From Stutzerimonas stutzeri (lineage in GTDB: Bacteria > Pseudomonadota > Gammaproteobacteria > Pseudomonadales > Pseudomonadaceae), in NCBI RefSeq assembly GCF_024448935.1, contig NZ_JAMOIE010000007.1, positions 23,445 to 87,444 of the forward strand: 64,000 bases of DNA. The letters are read 5' to 3'. Positions 49,394-58,936 of this stretch are shown here, piece by piece. The position numbers and the translations under genes are program-made. The notes beneath the pieces are model-generated. The model saw nothing but the letters and a program-made list of their open reading frames with translations. It was not told the origin of the DNA and searched no databases. Positions within the stretch are counted from its first letter, which is position 1. Every line of letters starts with the position of its first letter.

Positions 49394-49861
49394 GCGAACT
49401 CCAGACGACAAATGAAGAGCCGATTACAACCCGATGCGATAGGGCGTCGATCGCGCCGCTGCGCTGATCGAAGTCAGCGCAGCGATGCGACTGCTAATGA
49501 CCGGATACCACTCGGGCGGCTCAAGCGCGGCAGGTTTCGGATAACCGGAAGGCTGCCGCTTGTTGATAGATGAATGTATGAAGTTTCGCAGTAAAAGGGG
49601 ATCACGTGTTGCGGCTGCGACCATGGTCGCATGAGGTGAGCGATCGCCGATGAATCGGCGCAAGGGACCGTGCCAGACGACTTGCTGGCTGGCTTGGCTG
49701 CTCGTAAGGCCAGCATTGCGTTTTGCCGCAGTCCGAGGCATTTTCCCAGGCTCGCCTTGGATCGGCTGGGCGCAGACGCCGCTGCGGCTGGGCACTTCCG
49801 GTCCGTGCAGCGATCGCAACAGCGGGATCCGCCAGAAGTCCGTTACTCAGGAGAGCCTTTG
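49394..49861. other. intergenic region between the sensor kinase and GNAT genes
   Basis: 468 bases. Open frames here (for example 49424-49819 minus) look non-coding by composition. It holds a strong hairpin at 49457-49484, listed separately, and the GGAG ribosome site for the GNAT gene near 49850. Divergent promoters for the two flanking genes are expected but I could not pick them out. Confidence 0.4.
49457..49484. promoter_or_regulatory. 11-bp perfect hairpin upstream of the sensor kinase
   Basis: CGCTGCGCTGA (49457-49467) and TCAGCGCAGCG (49474-49484) pair perfectly around a six-base loop. It is 64 bases upstream of the kinase start, so it may be part of the 5' leader or an operator. There is no T-run on either side. 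Confidence 0.55.
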
Positions 49862-50431
49862 ATGTTCACGCCGCACCCGGTCACCTTGCAGCGAGGAGCC
49901 CTGCGTCTCGACCCGCTTGCAGAAACCGACATCACGGCCCTGGTGGAGATTGCCGAGCGCAACCGCGACGAGCTGGTCTACCTTAACGGCCCCCTGCGCC
50001 CGGACTGGTATCGCCTGGCTATCAGTGAACAGCGCGAGGGCCGGGCCGTGGCGTTCGCCCTGCGCATGGGAGACCGCATCGTCGGCACCACCCGCTTCGC
50101 CGATTTCAACCCATCACTGCCAGCCGGTGAACTCGGCTGGACCTGGCTGGACAGGGCCGAGCATGGCAGCGGTCTGAATGCCTCGATCAAGTACCTATTG
50201 CTCAAACATGCCTTCGAAGAATGGCAACTGGTGCGTCTGCAGTTGAAAACCGCTGCCAGCAACCTGCGCTCGCAACGTGCCATCGAAAAGCTAGGCGCCC
50301 AGCGCGAAGGGCTGCTGCGCAACCATCGCCGTCTCGCCGATGGAAGGCTCGACGACACCGTTCTTTACAGCATTACCGATCGTGAATGGCCCGCCGTCAA
50401 AGACCTGCTGGAGTCGCGTGCCCACGGATGA
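49862..50431 (+). CDS. GNAT N-acetyltransferase, RimJ/RimL-like
   Basis: A 189-residue acetyltransferase starting MFTPHPVTLQRGALRLDPL. RimL-type features are RFADFNPSLPAGELGWTWLD, the acetyl-CoA region LNASIKYLLLKHAFEEW and QLKTAASNLRSQRAIEKLGA. Members acetylate protein N-termini or small molecules; the substrate is not readable. GGAG precedes the ATG at 49862; the frame is open upstream but that part lacks resemblance. Confidence 0.85.
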   Translation: MFTPHPVTLQRGALRLDPLAETDITALVEIAERNRDELVYLNGPLRPDWYRLAISEQREGRAVAFALRMGDRIVGTTRFADFNPSLPAGELGWTWLDRAEHGSGLNASIKYLLLKHAFEEWQLVRLQLKTAASNLRSQRAIEKLGAQREGLLRNHRRLADGRLDDTVLYSITDREWPAVKDLLESRAHG

Positions 50432-50620
50432 CCCGTTGCGAATGCATCGATGCGCGCCCGTCGCCTTCAGCGCCAACATAGGCTAATGTCTGCCGTATCC
50501 ACGGGCGGGGTTCGACCCGCGGTCATCAGTCCGTCTTCATCTCCCTCTATGCTCCGGCCGCAATACGCAATAGCGGTGCGTGGCTCATCACTGTTTGCGG
50601 TGCATACCTAAGGAGCCACG

Positions 50621-51349
50621 ATGTCCCGCTTGCAAGAGTTCTTGCATGGTTGTCGCGATATCCTCCCGCTGATCGTCGGCGCGATCCCGTTTGGCATCAT
50701 CTTCGGCACGCTGGCCATCGGTGCAGGACTGTCTCCCTGGCAGACCATCGGCATGTCGGCGCTGGTGTTCGCCGGCTCCGCGCAGTTCATCGCCGTCACG
50801 CTGATTACCGGCGGCGTGGGTGCTGCCGTGGTGCTGCTGACGACCTTCGTCGTCAACTTGCGGCATGCGCTCTACAGCGCGGCGTTGCAGCCGTTCGTGC
50901 GGCACCTGTCGAGCCGCTGGCGGGTGCCGCTGGCATTCTGGCTGACCGATGAGGCCTTCGCCGTCATCCAGCATCGCTATGCCAGTGAGGATGCGTCGCC
51001 GCACAAGCACTGGTTCTTCTTCGGCGCAGCGTTGACCATGTACCTGTCCTGGCAGCTGGCGACCCTGGCCGGGATCGCCTTCGGCCAGGCGGTGCCGGAC
51101 GTGGCCAGCTGGGGCCTGGATTTCGCCATGATCGCGACCTTCATCGGCATTGCCGTGCCGATGATGCGCACCCGTCCGCAGGTGGCGTCGGCGCTGGTAG
51201 CCGCGGCCGTGGCGCTATTGACCTGGAATCTGCCGTACAAGCTCGGCCTGATTGCCGCGGCGCTGGCCGGCATCGTCGTCGGCGTCTGGCTCGAGCAACG
51301 GGCCGAGCGTCGTCAGGGGGAGGCGAGCCCATGCAAACCTGGTTGCTGA
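50621..51349 (+). CDS. azlC: AzlC family amino-acid exporter subunit
   Basis: A 242-residue inner-membrane protein with about six to eight helices and the AzlC signatures RDILPLIVGAIPFGIIFGTL and VFAGSAQFIAVTLI followed by VVNLRHALYSAAL. With AzlD it forms a branched-chain amino-acid exporter (YgaZH/AzlCD type). It overlaps azlD by 19 bases. The last residues (QGEASPCKPGC) are outside the family domain. Confidence 0.92.
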   Translation: MSRLQEFLHGCRDILPLIVGAIPFGIIFGTLAIGAGLSPWQTIGMSALVFAGSAQFIAVTLITGGVGAAVVLLTTFVVNLRHALYSAALQPFVRHLSSRWRVPLAFWLTDEAFAVIQHRYASEDASPHKHWFFFGAALTMYLSWQLATLAGIAFGQAVPDVASWGLDFAMIATFIGIAVPMMRTRPQVASALVAAAVALLTWNLPYKLGLIAAALAGIVVGVWLEQRAERRQGEASPCKPGC

Positions 51350-51657
51350 TTTTCGGCATGCTGGCGATCACCTTCATGACGCGCTACAGCTTTTTCGCCT
51401 GGCCCGACCTGCGCTTTCCGCGCGTGGTGGAGCAGGGCCTGCATTACGTGCCGGTTGCCGTGCTGACCGCCATCGTGGTGCCCGGCATGCTCAGGCCCGA
51501 GGGTGAGTGGGCGCTCGACTGGCACAATGCCTATCTGATGGCCGGCCTGCTGTCGATCCTGGTTGCGGCGCGGACCCGCAACCTGTTGGCGACCATTGCC
51601 GGCGGGCTGCTGAGCTTCTTCGTGATGCGCTGGGCGTTCGGGCAATTGCCACTGTGA
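51331..51657 (+). CDS. azlD: AzlD family protein
   Basis: A 108-residue protein with four hydrophobic segments, starting MQTWLLIFGMLAITFMTRYSF; the TRYSF and ALRVVEQGLHYVPVAVLTAIV-like stretch (here FPRVVEQGLHYVPVAVLTA) are AzlD hallmarks. It is the small subunit of the AzlCD exporter, translated in coupling with azlC. Confidence 0.92.
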   Translation: MQTWLLIFGMLAITFMTRYSFFAWPDLRFPRVVEQGLHYVPVAVLTAIVVPGMLRPEGEWALDWHNAYLMAGLLSILVAARTRNLLATIAGGLLSFFVMRWAFGQLPL

Positions 51658-51703
51658 ACCCACCGGCGAATCTTGTTTCGGATGACCCACCCGGAGACCC
51701 GCA

Positions 51704-53038
51704 ATGACCGCGCATTCGCAGTTCGGCCTGCTCGGCACACGACGCTTCCTGCCGTTCTTCCTTACGCAACTGCTCGGTGCCTTCAACGACAACGTGTTCA
51801 AGCAGGCACTGGTACTGGCGATCCTCTTCAAGCTGGGCACCGCCGCCGATGTCAGTCTGCTGGTGAACCTCTGCGCGTTGCTGTTCATCCTGCCGTTCTT
51901 CCTGTTCTCCGCACTGGGCGGCCAGTGCGGAGAGAAGTATGAAAAGGCCTGGTTGATCCGCCGCATCAAGTTCGCCGAGATCCTCATCATGCTGGTCGGC
52001 GCGCTGGGAATGTGGCTGGGCAACCTGCCGCTGCTGCTCGTCGCACTGTTCTGCATGGGCACTCAGTCGGCACTGTTCGGGCCGGTGAAATATTCGATCC
52101 TGCCGCAGCAATTGCGACCCGATGAGTTGGTCGGCGGCAATGCGCTGGTCGAGATGGGCACCTTTCTGGCGATCCTTGGCGGCACCATCGCGGCGGGCGT
52201 CTTGATGGGCTACCTCGACTACGCCCTGTGGGTGTCGCTGACGGTGGTGGGGCTGGCCATGGCGGGCTTTCTCGCCAGCCGGGCGATTCCGCTGTCGGCG
52301 GCGGCATTGCCGAGCCTGCGGCTGGACTGGAACCTGGTGCGCCAGTCGCTGCAGATCATGCGGTTGGGGTTGGCGCAGCAGCGCGCCGTTTCCCGCGCCA
52401 TGATCGGCAATTCCTGGTTCTGGTTTCTCGGCGCGGTGTACCTGACCCACATTCCGGCCTTCACCCGTGATTGGCTGCAGGGTGACGAGGGGGTGGCGAC
52501 GCTCATCCTGGCGGTGTTCTCGATCGGTATCGCGCTGGGCTCGATGCTCTGCGGGCGGTTGTCCCGGCATCGCCTGGAGCTGGGCCTGGTGCCGCTGGGC
52601 TCGAGCGGTTTGACGCTGTTCGGCGTGCTGCTCTGGTGGCATGCCGGCGGTGTACCGGCCGCAGAGCTGGCCAGGGACTGGTCGATATTGTTGGCCGAGC
52701 CGCACGCCTGGTGGGTGCTGATCGATATCCTCGGTCTGGGCACCTTCGGTGGGCTCTACATCGTGCCGCTGTACGCGTTGATCCAGTCCCGCACGGCGCT
52801 CGAGGAGCGCTCTCGGGTGGTGGCCGCGAACAACATTCTCAACGCCTTGTTCATGGTGATCTCGGCGATCTTTTCCATCGTGTTGCTCACGGTCGCGGGG
52901 CTGACGATTCCGCAGCTGTTTCTCACTGTGGCGCTACTGAATGTGCTGGTGATCGGCTGGATATGCTATTCGGTGCCGGAGTTCGCGCAGCGTTTGCACT
53001 CCTGGCTGTTGCGCCGGCCGCTGCCGCCGGCGGGTTGA
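51704..53038 (+). CDS. MFS transporter, LplT-like (lysophospholipid flippase type)
   Basis: A 444-residue, 12-helix major-facilitator protein. FLPFFLTQLLGAFNDNVFKQ and GPVKYSILPQQLRPDELVGG are signatures of LplT and of the MFS part of fused Aas-type acyltransferases. LplT moves lysophospholipids across the inner membrane for re-acylation. In many relatives a PlsC and ligase domain is fused behind; here the protein ends at 444 residues and no acyltransferase follows, so it is the stand-alone form. Confidence 0.8.
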   Translation: MTAHSQFGLLGTRRFLPFFLTQLLGAFNDNVFKQALVLAILFKLGTAADVSLLVNLCALLFILPFFLFSALGGQCGEKYEKAWLIRRIKFAEILIMLVGALGMWLGNLPLLLVALFCMGTQSALFGPVKYSILPQQLRPDELVGGNALVEMGTFLAILGGTIAAGVLMGYLDYALWVSLTVVGLAMAGFLASRAIPLSAAALPSLRLDWNLVRQSLQIMRLGLAQQRAVSRAMIGNSWFWFLGAVYLTHIPAFTRDWLQGDEGVATLILAVFSIGIALGSMLCGRLSRHRLELGLVPLGSSGLTLFGVLLWWHAGGVPAAELARDWSILLAEPHAWWVLIDILGLGTFGGLYIVPLYALIQSRTALEERSRVVAANNILNALFMVISAIFSIVLLTVAGLTIPQLFLTVALLNVLVIGWICYSVPEFAQRLHSWLLRRPLPPAG

Positions 53039-53226
53039 TCGTCGCGCAGTAGGTATGGCGATCATCCTCCCGGCGTGCTTTTTTTCAGGCGGAGCGGCGG
53101 GGGCGTAGTGGGGAGGAGGTCGGTCGACGCTGATGGCGGTATGTATTTCGGCGGCGCGCGCGACCACCAGGTTCGATCCCGCGCTGCCGAAGCCGAGTCG
53201 CTCAGCCTGGCGAGCGACTCGTTCGT
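53039..53226. other. non-coding stretch between MFS gene and decayed amylase
   Basis: 188 bases without a supportable gene. A run of seven T at about 53080-53086 follows a GC-rich stretch and could end the MFS transcript, but no clean hairpin was found. With the decayed sequence to its right, the interval without an intact gene reaches to about 54900. Confidence 0.35.
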
Positions 53227-53522
53227 TCAGGGTTGCTGTGGCGTGGCGCCAGGCACCTGCCAGCCGATCGCCTGTGCTTCGGCTCGCTGCAACGGGTCCA
53301 GCAAGGCGCTGCGGGCGCCGCCCTGTTCGCCGGCGAAGGCGCCACAGCGATGGAGATCGTCGTAGCGGGACGCGGCCATGTCGCGCAACCGGGCGAGCCG
53401 TTGCAAGGTCAGCGGGGTGCAGGTCTGGCCGTCCAGATCGTCAGCCACCTCGCCGTCGATCCACGGCGACAGTAGCACGCCGTGTCTGAAGCTTGCGTAG
53501 CGGGTGTCGACGATGCCCTCGA
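53227..53522 (-). pseudogene. unidentified C-terminal gene fragment joined to the amylase remnant
   Basis: About 98 codons on the minus strand in a different frame from the amylase remnant, ending at TGA 53227-53229. The peptide (including IVDTRYASFRHGVLLSPWID and LDGQTCTPLTLQRLARLRDM) has no amylase character. VLLSPWIDGE recalls small-molecule kinases, but I cannot name a family. The junction is at a GTCGAC sequence near 53523, so this is probably the tail of another gene brought next to the amylase by a deletion. It has no start of its own. Confidence 0.5.
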
Positions 53523-54899
53523 GTCGACGCCGTACTCTCGCACCCAGTCGGTCAGCCATTCGATCAGGTAATCGCGGACCCGGTAGCCCTCGCGCGCCAC
53601 CGCACCGGTGGGTTGCTTGTGCTGCAGGAAGATGGGCAGGCCGACCGGCTCGTCGTGCTCGGTCTTGAAGTCGGGCAGGAAGCTCAACGAGCCCTTGACC
53701 GGATCGACCAGGGCGCTCGGCGGCTGATCATAATCGCCAAGCCCGGCGCGCACTCAGTCCTTGCCCCACCACTTGACCCAGTCCGGGTGCTGGTAGTCGA
53801 CCAGGTTGTGATAGGCGTGGAGGTTTTCGTGGGACTCGGGCTGCCAGTCTGTCCACTGGGCGGGCAGGTATTGCGCCATGCCTTCGCGCAGCCCGCCAAA
53901 GCCGAACGTCTGCATGTCGGCCAGGGTCGAGTAGCCAGGGTGGTTCATCACCACGTCGAACAGTACGCGGATGCCGCGCGCATGCGCCTCGGCCATCAAT
54001 TCGCGCAGGTCGGCCTCGCTGCCCATGTTGGCGTCCAGTTCGGTGTAATCGAGCGCGTAGTAGCCGTGGTAGCCGTAGTGGCGAAAGTCGCCCTTGTCGC
54101 CGCCGCCGACCCAGCCATGGATCTGCTCGTAGGGTGCGGTGATCCAAACGGCACTGACGCCGAACTCGGCCAGGTAATCGAGTTTGCCGGCCAGCCCCTT
54201 CAGGTCACCGCCATGGAAGGTGCCGATCTCTTGCTCGCCGTCGGGCTGACGGCCATAGCTGCGGTCGTTGGATGGGTCGCCGTTGGCGAAGCGGTCGGTG
54301 ATGACGAAGTAGACGGTCGCGTTGCGCCAGTCGTAGGGCATGTCGGCAGGTGCCTCGACGGCTTCGAGCAGCAGCAGGCCATCGCTGCCCGCAGCCGGGG
54401 TGAGGGTGACCTGGCCGTCATGCACCGCCGTGGCCTGGCCGCTGTAGGCATCGCGCACGCGCTCGCCTTCGGCGAAAACGCCATCGACCTTGACGCTCAC
54501 CGGCTCACCGCGCCACACCGGGCAAGGGATCCCAGGCTTCGCGGGTTCGGCTTCCTTTATGGGCAGCAGACGCAGGCTGGCGTCCGCGCCGGTATCGACG
54601 ATCAGGCGATAGCGGCCAGGTGCGGGAACGTCGAAGCGCAACGCAGTGTCTCTCTCCAGCGCCTGCTTGCGGTATGCCGCCAGCGGCTGCGACCGTGCGG
54701 CGCCGGCGGTGCCCAGTTCGAGCCTGCCGGCAGGCAGGGTCAACTCGGTGCTGTAGCGCTCCGCCTGCATCTCGTGCCAGCGAAGTTCGATGGGTTGGTC
54801 AGCGATGCGTGCCGTGATCGAAGGCTCGGCCAAGGCCAGCTGAGTGGGAAGGGCGATGGCAAAAGCCAGCAGGTGACAAGCGCGCGTCCGGGGGTGCAT
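53523..54899 (-). pseudogene. periplasmic alpha-amylase, nonsense-mutated and truncated
   Basis: The frame starts at 54899 (MHPRTRACHLLAFAIALPTQ) with a signal peptide, has a beta-rich N-terminal region and then GH13 features: ATVYFVITDRFANGD, GTFHGGDLKGLAGKLDYL, AVWITAPYEQ and VLFDVVMNHPGY. At codon 382 a TGA (53754-53756) replaces what should be Trp in WWGKD-W-VRAGLGDY; the same frame then continues with good amylase sequence (LSFLPDFKTE, YLIEWLTDWVREYGVD) to about 53523, where homology stops. The catalytic nucleophile and acid/base regions, expected directly after EYGVD, are missing. It was a periplasmic alpha-amylase divergent from malE. Confidence 0.85.
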
Positions 54900-55023
54900 G
54901 GTGTCGGTCCGGTTTGTTGTTTTCGCAACATTTAACATCCGACTGCCAGCCAGGTGCAGGCGTAACGATGCTTTTGCAGGCGGAATTTTGGTCATCGCCT
55001 GCATTGTCTACGCCCTGTCGCTA

Positions 55024-55052
55024 CGCCCTCCCCGGTCGCGCGGGGGAGGATG
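55024..55052. promoter_or_regulatory. candidate MalT boxes upstream of malE
   Basis: GGGGAGGATG at 55043-55052 matches nine of ten positions of the E. coli MalT box GGGGA(T/G)GAGG. A second, reverse-strand copy at 55024-55033 (GGGGAGGGCG read on the minus strand) matches eight. They lie between the divergent amylase remnant and malE, about 100 bases before malE, and a MalT-like activator is encoded 3.8 kb downstream. Matching was done by eye in GC-rich DNA, so chance is possible. Confidence 0.4.
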
Positions 55053-55148
55053 TGCGCCCCCGGTCACTGGTCGAAGATGCCGGAACTGCGAATGCCCAAG
55101 GGCGGCAGCGTGTGGGATCAACAATAAGAAGCCACGAGGAAAAGCAAT

Positions 55149-56336
<1,188 letters not shown>

Positions 56337-56346
56337 AATCGTCGCC

Positions 56347-56378
56347 GATCACCGGTCGCAGTATCGCGACCGGCGATC
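56347..56378. promoter_or_regulatory. malE-malF intercistronic hairpin
   Basis: GATC-A-CCGGTCGC (56347-56359) pairs with GCGACCGG-C-GATC (56366-56378): a 13-pair stem with one mismatch and a six-base loop, beginning 11 bases after the malE stop. In E. coli the malE-malF gap carries REP hairpins that stabilise the upstream malE mRNA and lower malF expression; this unrelated hairpin sits at the same place and may do the same. Confidence 0.7.
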
Positions 56379-56407
56379 TACGCTCCAGGTTAGAAAGGTT
56401 CTCCGTC

Positions 56408-57970
56408 GTGAATGCCCTTGCCGAGTTGCCCAGCCCTGCCATGACAAACCATACAAGGACGCTTCATTCCTCGTTGAAATTCGGGCTGCGCTGGTTGGTC
56501 TGGCTTACCTTCAACGCGCTCTCGCTGTATCTGGTCGTGGCGCTCTATGCCCAGCGGCAACCGGCGTTCGCCATACTCGGCCTGGTCGTGACGGGAATCG
56601 CCAGTTACGTATTCATCAGCCGGCGCACCTACGCCCATCGCTATATCTATCCAGCGGTAGCGGGCATGCTGGTGTTCGTCATCTTTCCGCTGCTGTACAC
56701 GGTCGGGATCGGCTTCACCAACTACAGCGGCAGCAATCTGCTGAGCCAGGAACAGGTCAAGCAGTATCACCTCAATCAGACCTACCTGGCCGGGGAGCGC
56801 TACCGGTTCAGCCTGCATGCCAGCCCCGAGGGCGAACGCCTGCGCGTCGACAGGGGCGAGCAGGGCGTGTTCGTCAGTGATCCGCTGACGGGCGAGCCGA
56901 ATGCCGAAGAGCCCCTGGCGATGCAGCCGGCCGAGGATGTTGCCGATCTGGGCAAGGCCTTGCCGCTGCGCGACGTCATCCAGCGCCGCGATCAATTGCA
57001 ACAGTGGGTCATGCAGGGTCCGGACGGCAGCCTGCTGCGTCTGTATGGGCTGCGCGAAGTGGCCGCGGTGCAGCCGCTCTATAGGCAGGCCGAAGACGGC
57101 GTGCTGATCAACAACAAGACCGGCGAACGCCTGACGCCGAACCCGGAAACGGGTTTCTACGTCGACAATGACGGCAAAGCGCTGGCGCCTGGTTTCGCGG
57201 TGTTTACCGGTTTCGACAACTTCACCAAGGTGCTGACGGATCCGAGCATTCGCGAACCCTTCGTGCAGATCTTCATCTGGACGGTGGCCTTCGCCGCGCT
57301 GACCGTGCTCTTCACCCTGGCCGTCGGCCTGGTGCTGGCGAGCCTGCTGCAGTGGGACATGGTGCGTGGCAAACCGTTCTATCGGGTGATGCTGATTCTG
57401 CCTTATGCCGTGCCGGCATTCATCTCCATCCTGGTCTTCCGCGGGCTGTTCAACCAGAACTTCGGCGAGATCAACCTGCTGCTCGATACGCTGTTCGGAA
57501 TCCGCCCGGACTGGTTCAGCGATCCCACGCTGGCACGCAGCATGATTCTCGTCGTCAATACCTGGCTCGGTTATCCGTACATGCTGCTGCTGTGTATGGG
57601 CTTGCTGCAGGCCATCCCGCGTGATCTTTACGAGGCCTCGGCGATGGATGGCGCGACGCCCCTGGACAACCTGCTGAAGATCACCTTGCCGCTGCTGATC
57701 AAGCCGCTGGCGCCTTTGCTGATCGCAAGCTTTGCGTTCAACTTCAACAACTTCGTGCTGATTACCCTGCTGACACGCGGCGGACCTGACATCATCGGCG
57801 CGACTACGCCGGCCGGTACCACCGACCTGCTGGTCAGCTACACCTACCGCATCGCTTTCCAGGACTCTGGACAGAACTTCGCCCTCGCGGCCGCCATCTC
57901 CACGCTGGTCTTCCTGTTGGTCGGTGCCATGGCCTGGCTGAACCTGAAACTCTCGAATGTGAAAGTGTGA
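56408..57970 (+). CDS. malF: maltose ABC transporter permease MalF
   Basis: A 520-residue permease, close to E. coli MalF (514). The N-terminal helices are followed by the large periplasmic P2 loop (about residues 95-285) and then the core helices with the EAA coupling motif (DLYEASAMDGATPLDNLLKI followed by TLPLL). NFVLITLLTRGGPDI is characteristic. The start is a GTG at 56408 with AAGG upstream; an ATG at 56441 is possible. It should pair with MalG, which is frameshifted here. Confidence 0.94.
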   Translation: MNALAELPSPAMTNHTRTLHSSLKFGLRWLVWLTFNALSLYLVVALYAQRQPAFAILGLVVTGIASYVFISRRTYAHRYIYPAVAGMLVFVIFPLLYTVGIGFTNYSGSNLLSQEQVKQYHLNQTYLAGERYRFSLHASPEGERLRVDRGEQGVFVSDPLTGEPNAEEPLAMQPAEDVADLGKALPLRDVIQRRDQLQQWVMQGPDGSLLRLYGLREVAAVQPLYRQAEDGVLINNKTGERLTPNPETGFYVDNDGKALAPGFAVFTGFDNFTKVLTDPSIREPFVQIFIWTVAFAALTVLFTLAVGLVLASLLQWDMVRGKPFYRVMLILPYAVPAFISILVFRGLFNQNFGEINLLLDTLFGIRPDWFSDPTLARSMILVVNTWLGYPYMLLLCMGLLQAIPRDLYEASAMDGATPLDNLLKITLPLLIKPLAPLLIASFAFNFNNFVLITLLTRGGPDIIGATTPAGTTDLLVSYTYRIAFQDSGQNFALAAAISTLVFLLVGAMAWLNLKLSNVKV

Positions 57971-57982
57971 GGAAAACCGGTC

Positions 57983-58869
57983 ATGGCCATCGTTCAAGGT
58001 AAATCCGTCAAATATCGCCTCTGGCTGGCGCACGCTTCGCTGCTCGTCTTCATCGCACTGTGTTTCCGTTGCTGATGGTGGTATCCATCTCGTTCCGTGA
58101 AGGCAACTTCGCCACCGGCAGCCTGTTGCCCGACCACCCGACGCTCGAACATTGGTCGCTGGCGCTGGGCATCCCCTACACCCACGCCGACGGCACGGTG
58201 ACCAACCCACCGTTCCCGGTGCTGTTGTGGCTGTGGAACTCGTTGAAGATCGCGCTGATCAGCTCGGTGCTGATCCTGATGCTCTCGACTACCAGCGCCT
58301 ACGCATTCGCGCGCATGCGCTTCCGTGGCAAGGCGCCGATTCTCAAGGGCATGCTGATTTTTCAGATGTTTCCACCCGTTCTGTCACTGGTCGCCATCTA
58401 TGCCTTGTTCGACCAGCTCGGTCAGTACATCGCCTGGCTCGGGGTGAATACCCACGGCGCGGTGATCGTCGCTTCGCTGGGCGGGATGGCGTTGCATATC
58501 TGGACGATCAAGGGCTATTTCGAAAGCATCGACGGTTCGCTGGAGGAGGCGGCCATCGTCGACGGCGCCACGACCTGGCAGGCGTTCTTTTATATCCTGC
58601 TGCCGATGAGCGTGCCGATTCTTGCAGTGGTATTCATTCTCGCCTTCATCAGCAGTGTGACCGAATACCCGATCGCGTCGGTACTGCTGATGGATGTCGA
58701 CAAGCTGACATTGGCCGTCGGTGCCCAGCAATACCTGTACCCGCAGAACTACCTGTGGGGCGATTTCGCCGCTGCCGCCGTGCTGTCCGGCCTGCCGATC
58801 ACGGTGGTGTTTCTGTATTGTCAGCGATGGATCGTTGGCGGGCTGACCGCCGGTGGGGTGAAGGGCTAG
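57983..58869 (+). pseudogene. malG: maltose ABC transporter permease MalG, frameshifted near the start
   Basis: The natural start is ATG 57983 ([20 protein letters not shown]), 12 bases after malF, but that frame ends at TGA 58073-58075 after 30 codons. From about 58060 the MalG sequence continues one frame over ([20 protein letters not shown]) to 58869, with the EAA motif [16 protein letters not shown] and the rest intact. One missing base near 58058-58063 explains it: adding it back gives about 295 residues against 296 in E. coli. The break falls inside the first transmembrane helix. A GTG at 58060 could restart translation, giving 269 residues without most of that helix. A sequencing error is not excluded. 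Confidence 0.85.
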
Positions 58870-58936
58870 GTCTCGCGCAGTCGCGACCTCGATGGACCAG
58901 GCGACCCGGCCAGGGAACGAAGTACGGGAGATGACC

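Noticed and set aside
48254..49573. 439-codon plus-strand open frame
   Set aside because: Antisense to the SSS domain of the sensor kinase; rich in His, Gln and Arg with no motif.
49424..49819. 131-codon minus-strand open frame upstream of the sensor kinase
   Set aside because: No domain, no ribosome site, and it runs through the perfect hairpin; composition looks non-coding.
53493..54935. 480-codon plus-strand open frame
   Set aside because: Antisense to the amylase remnant, whose minus-strand sequence has a signal peptide and GH13 motifs; the plus-strand product has no recognisable features.
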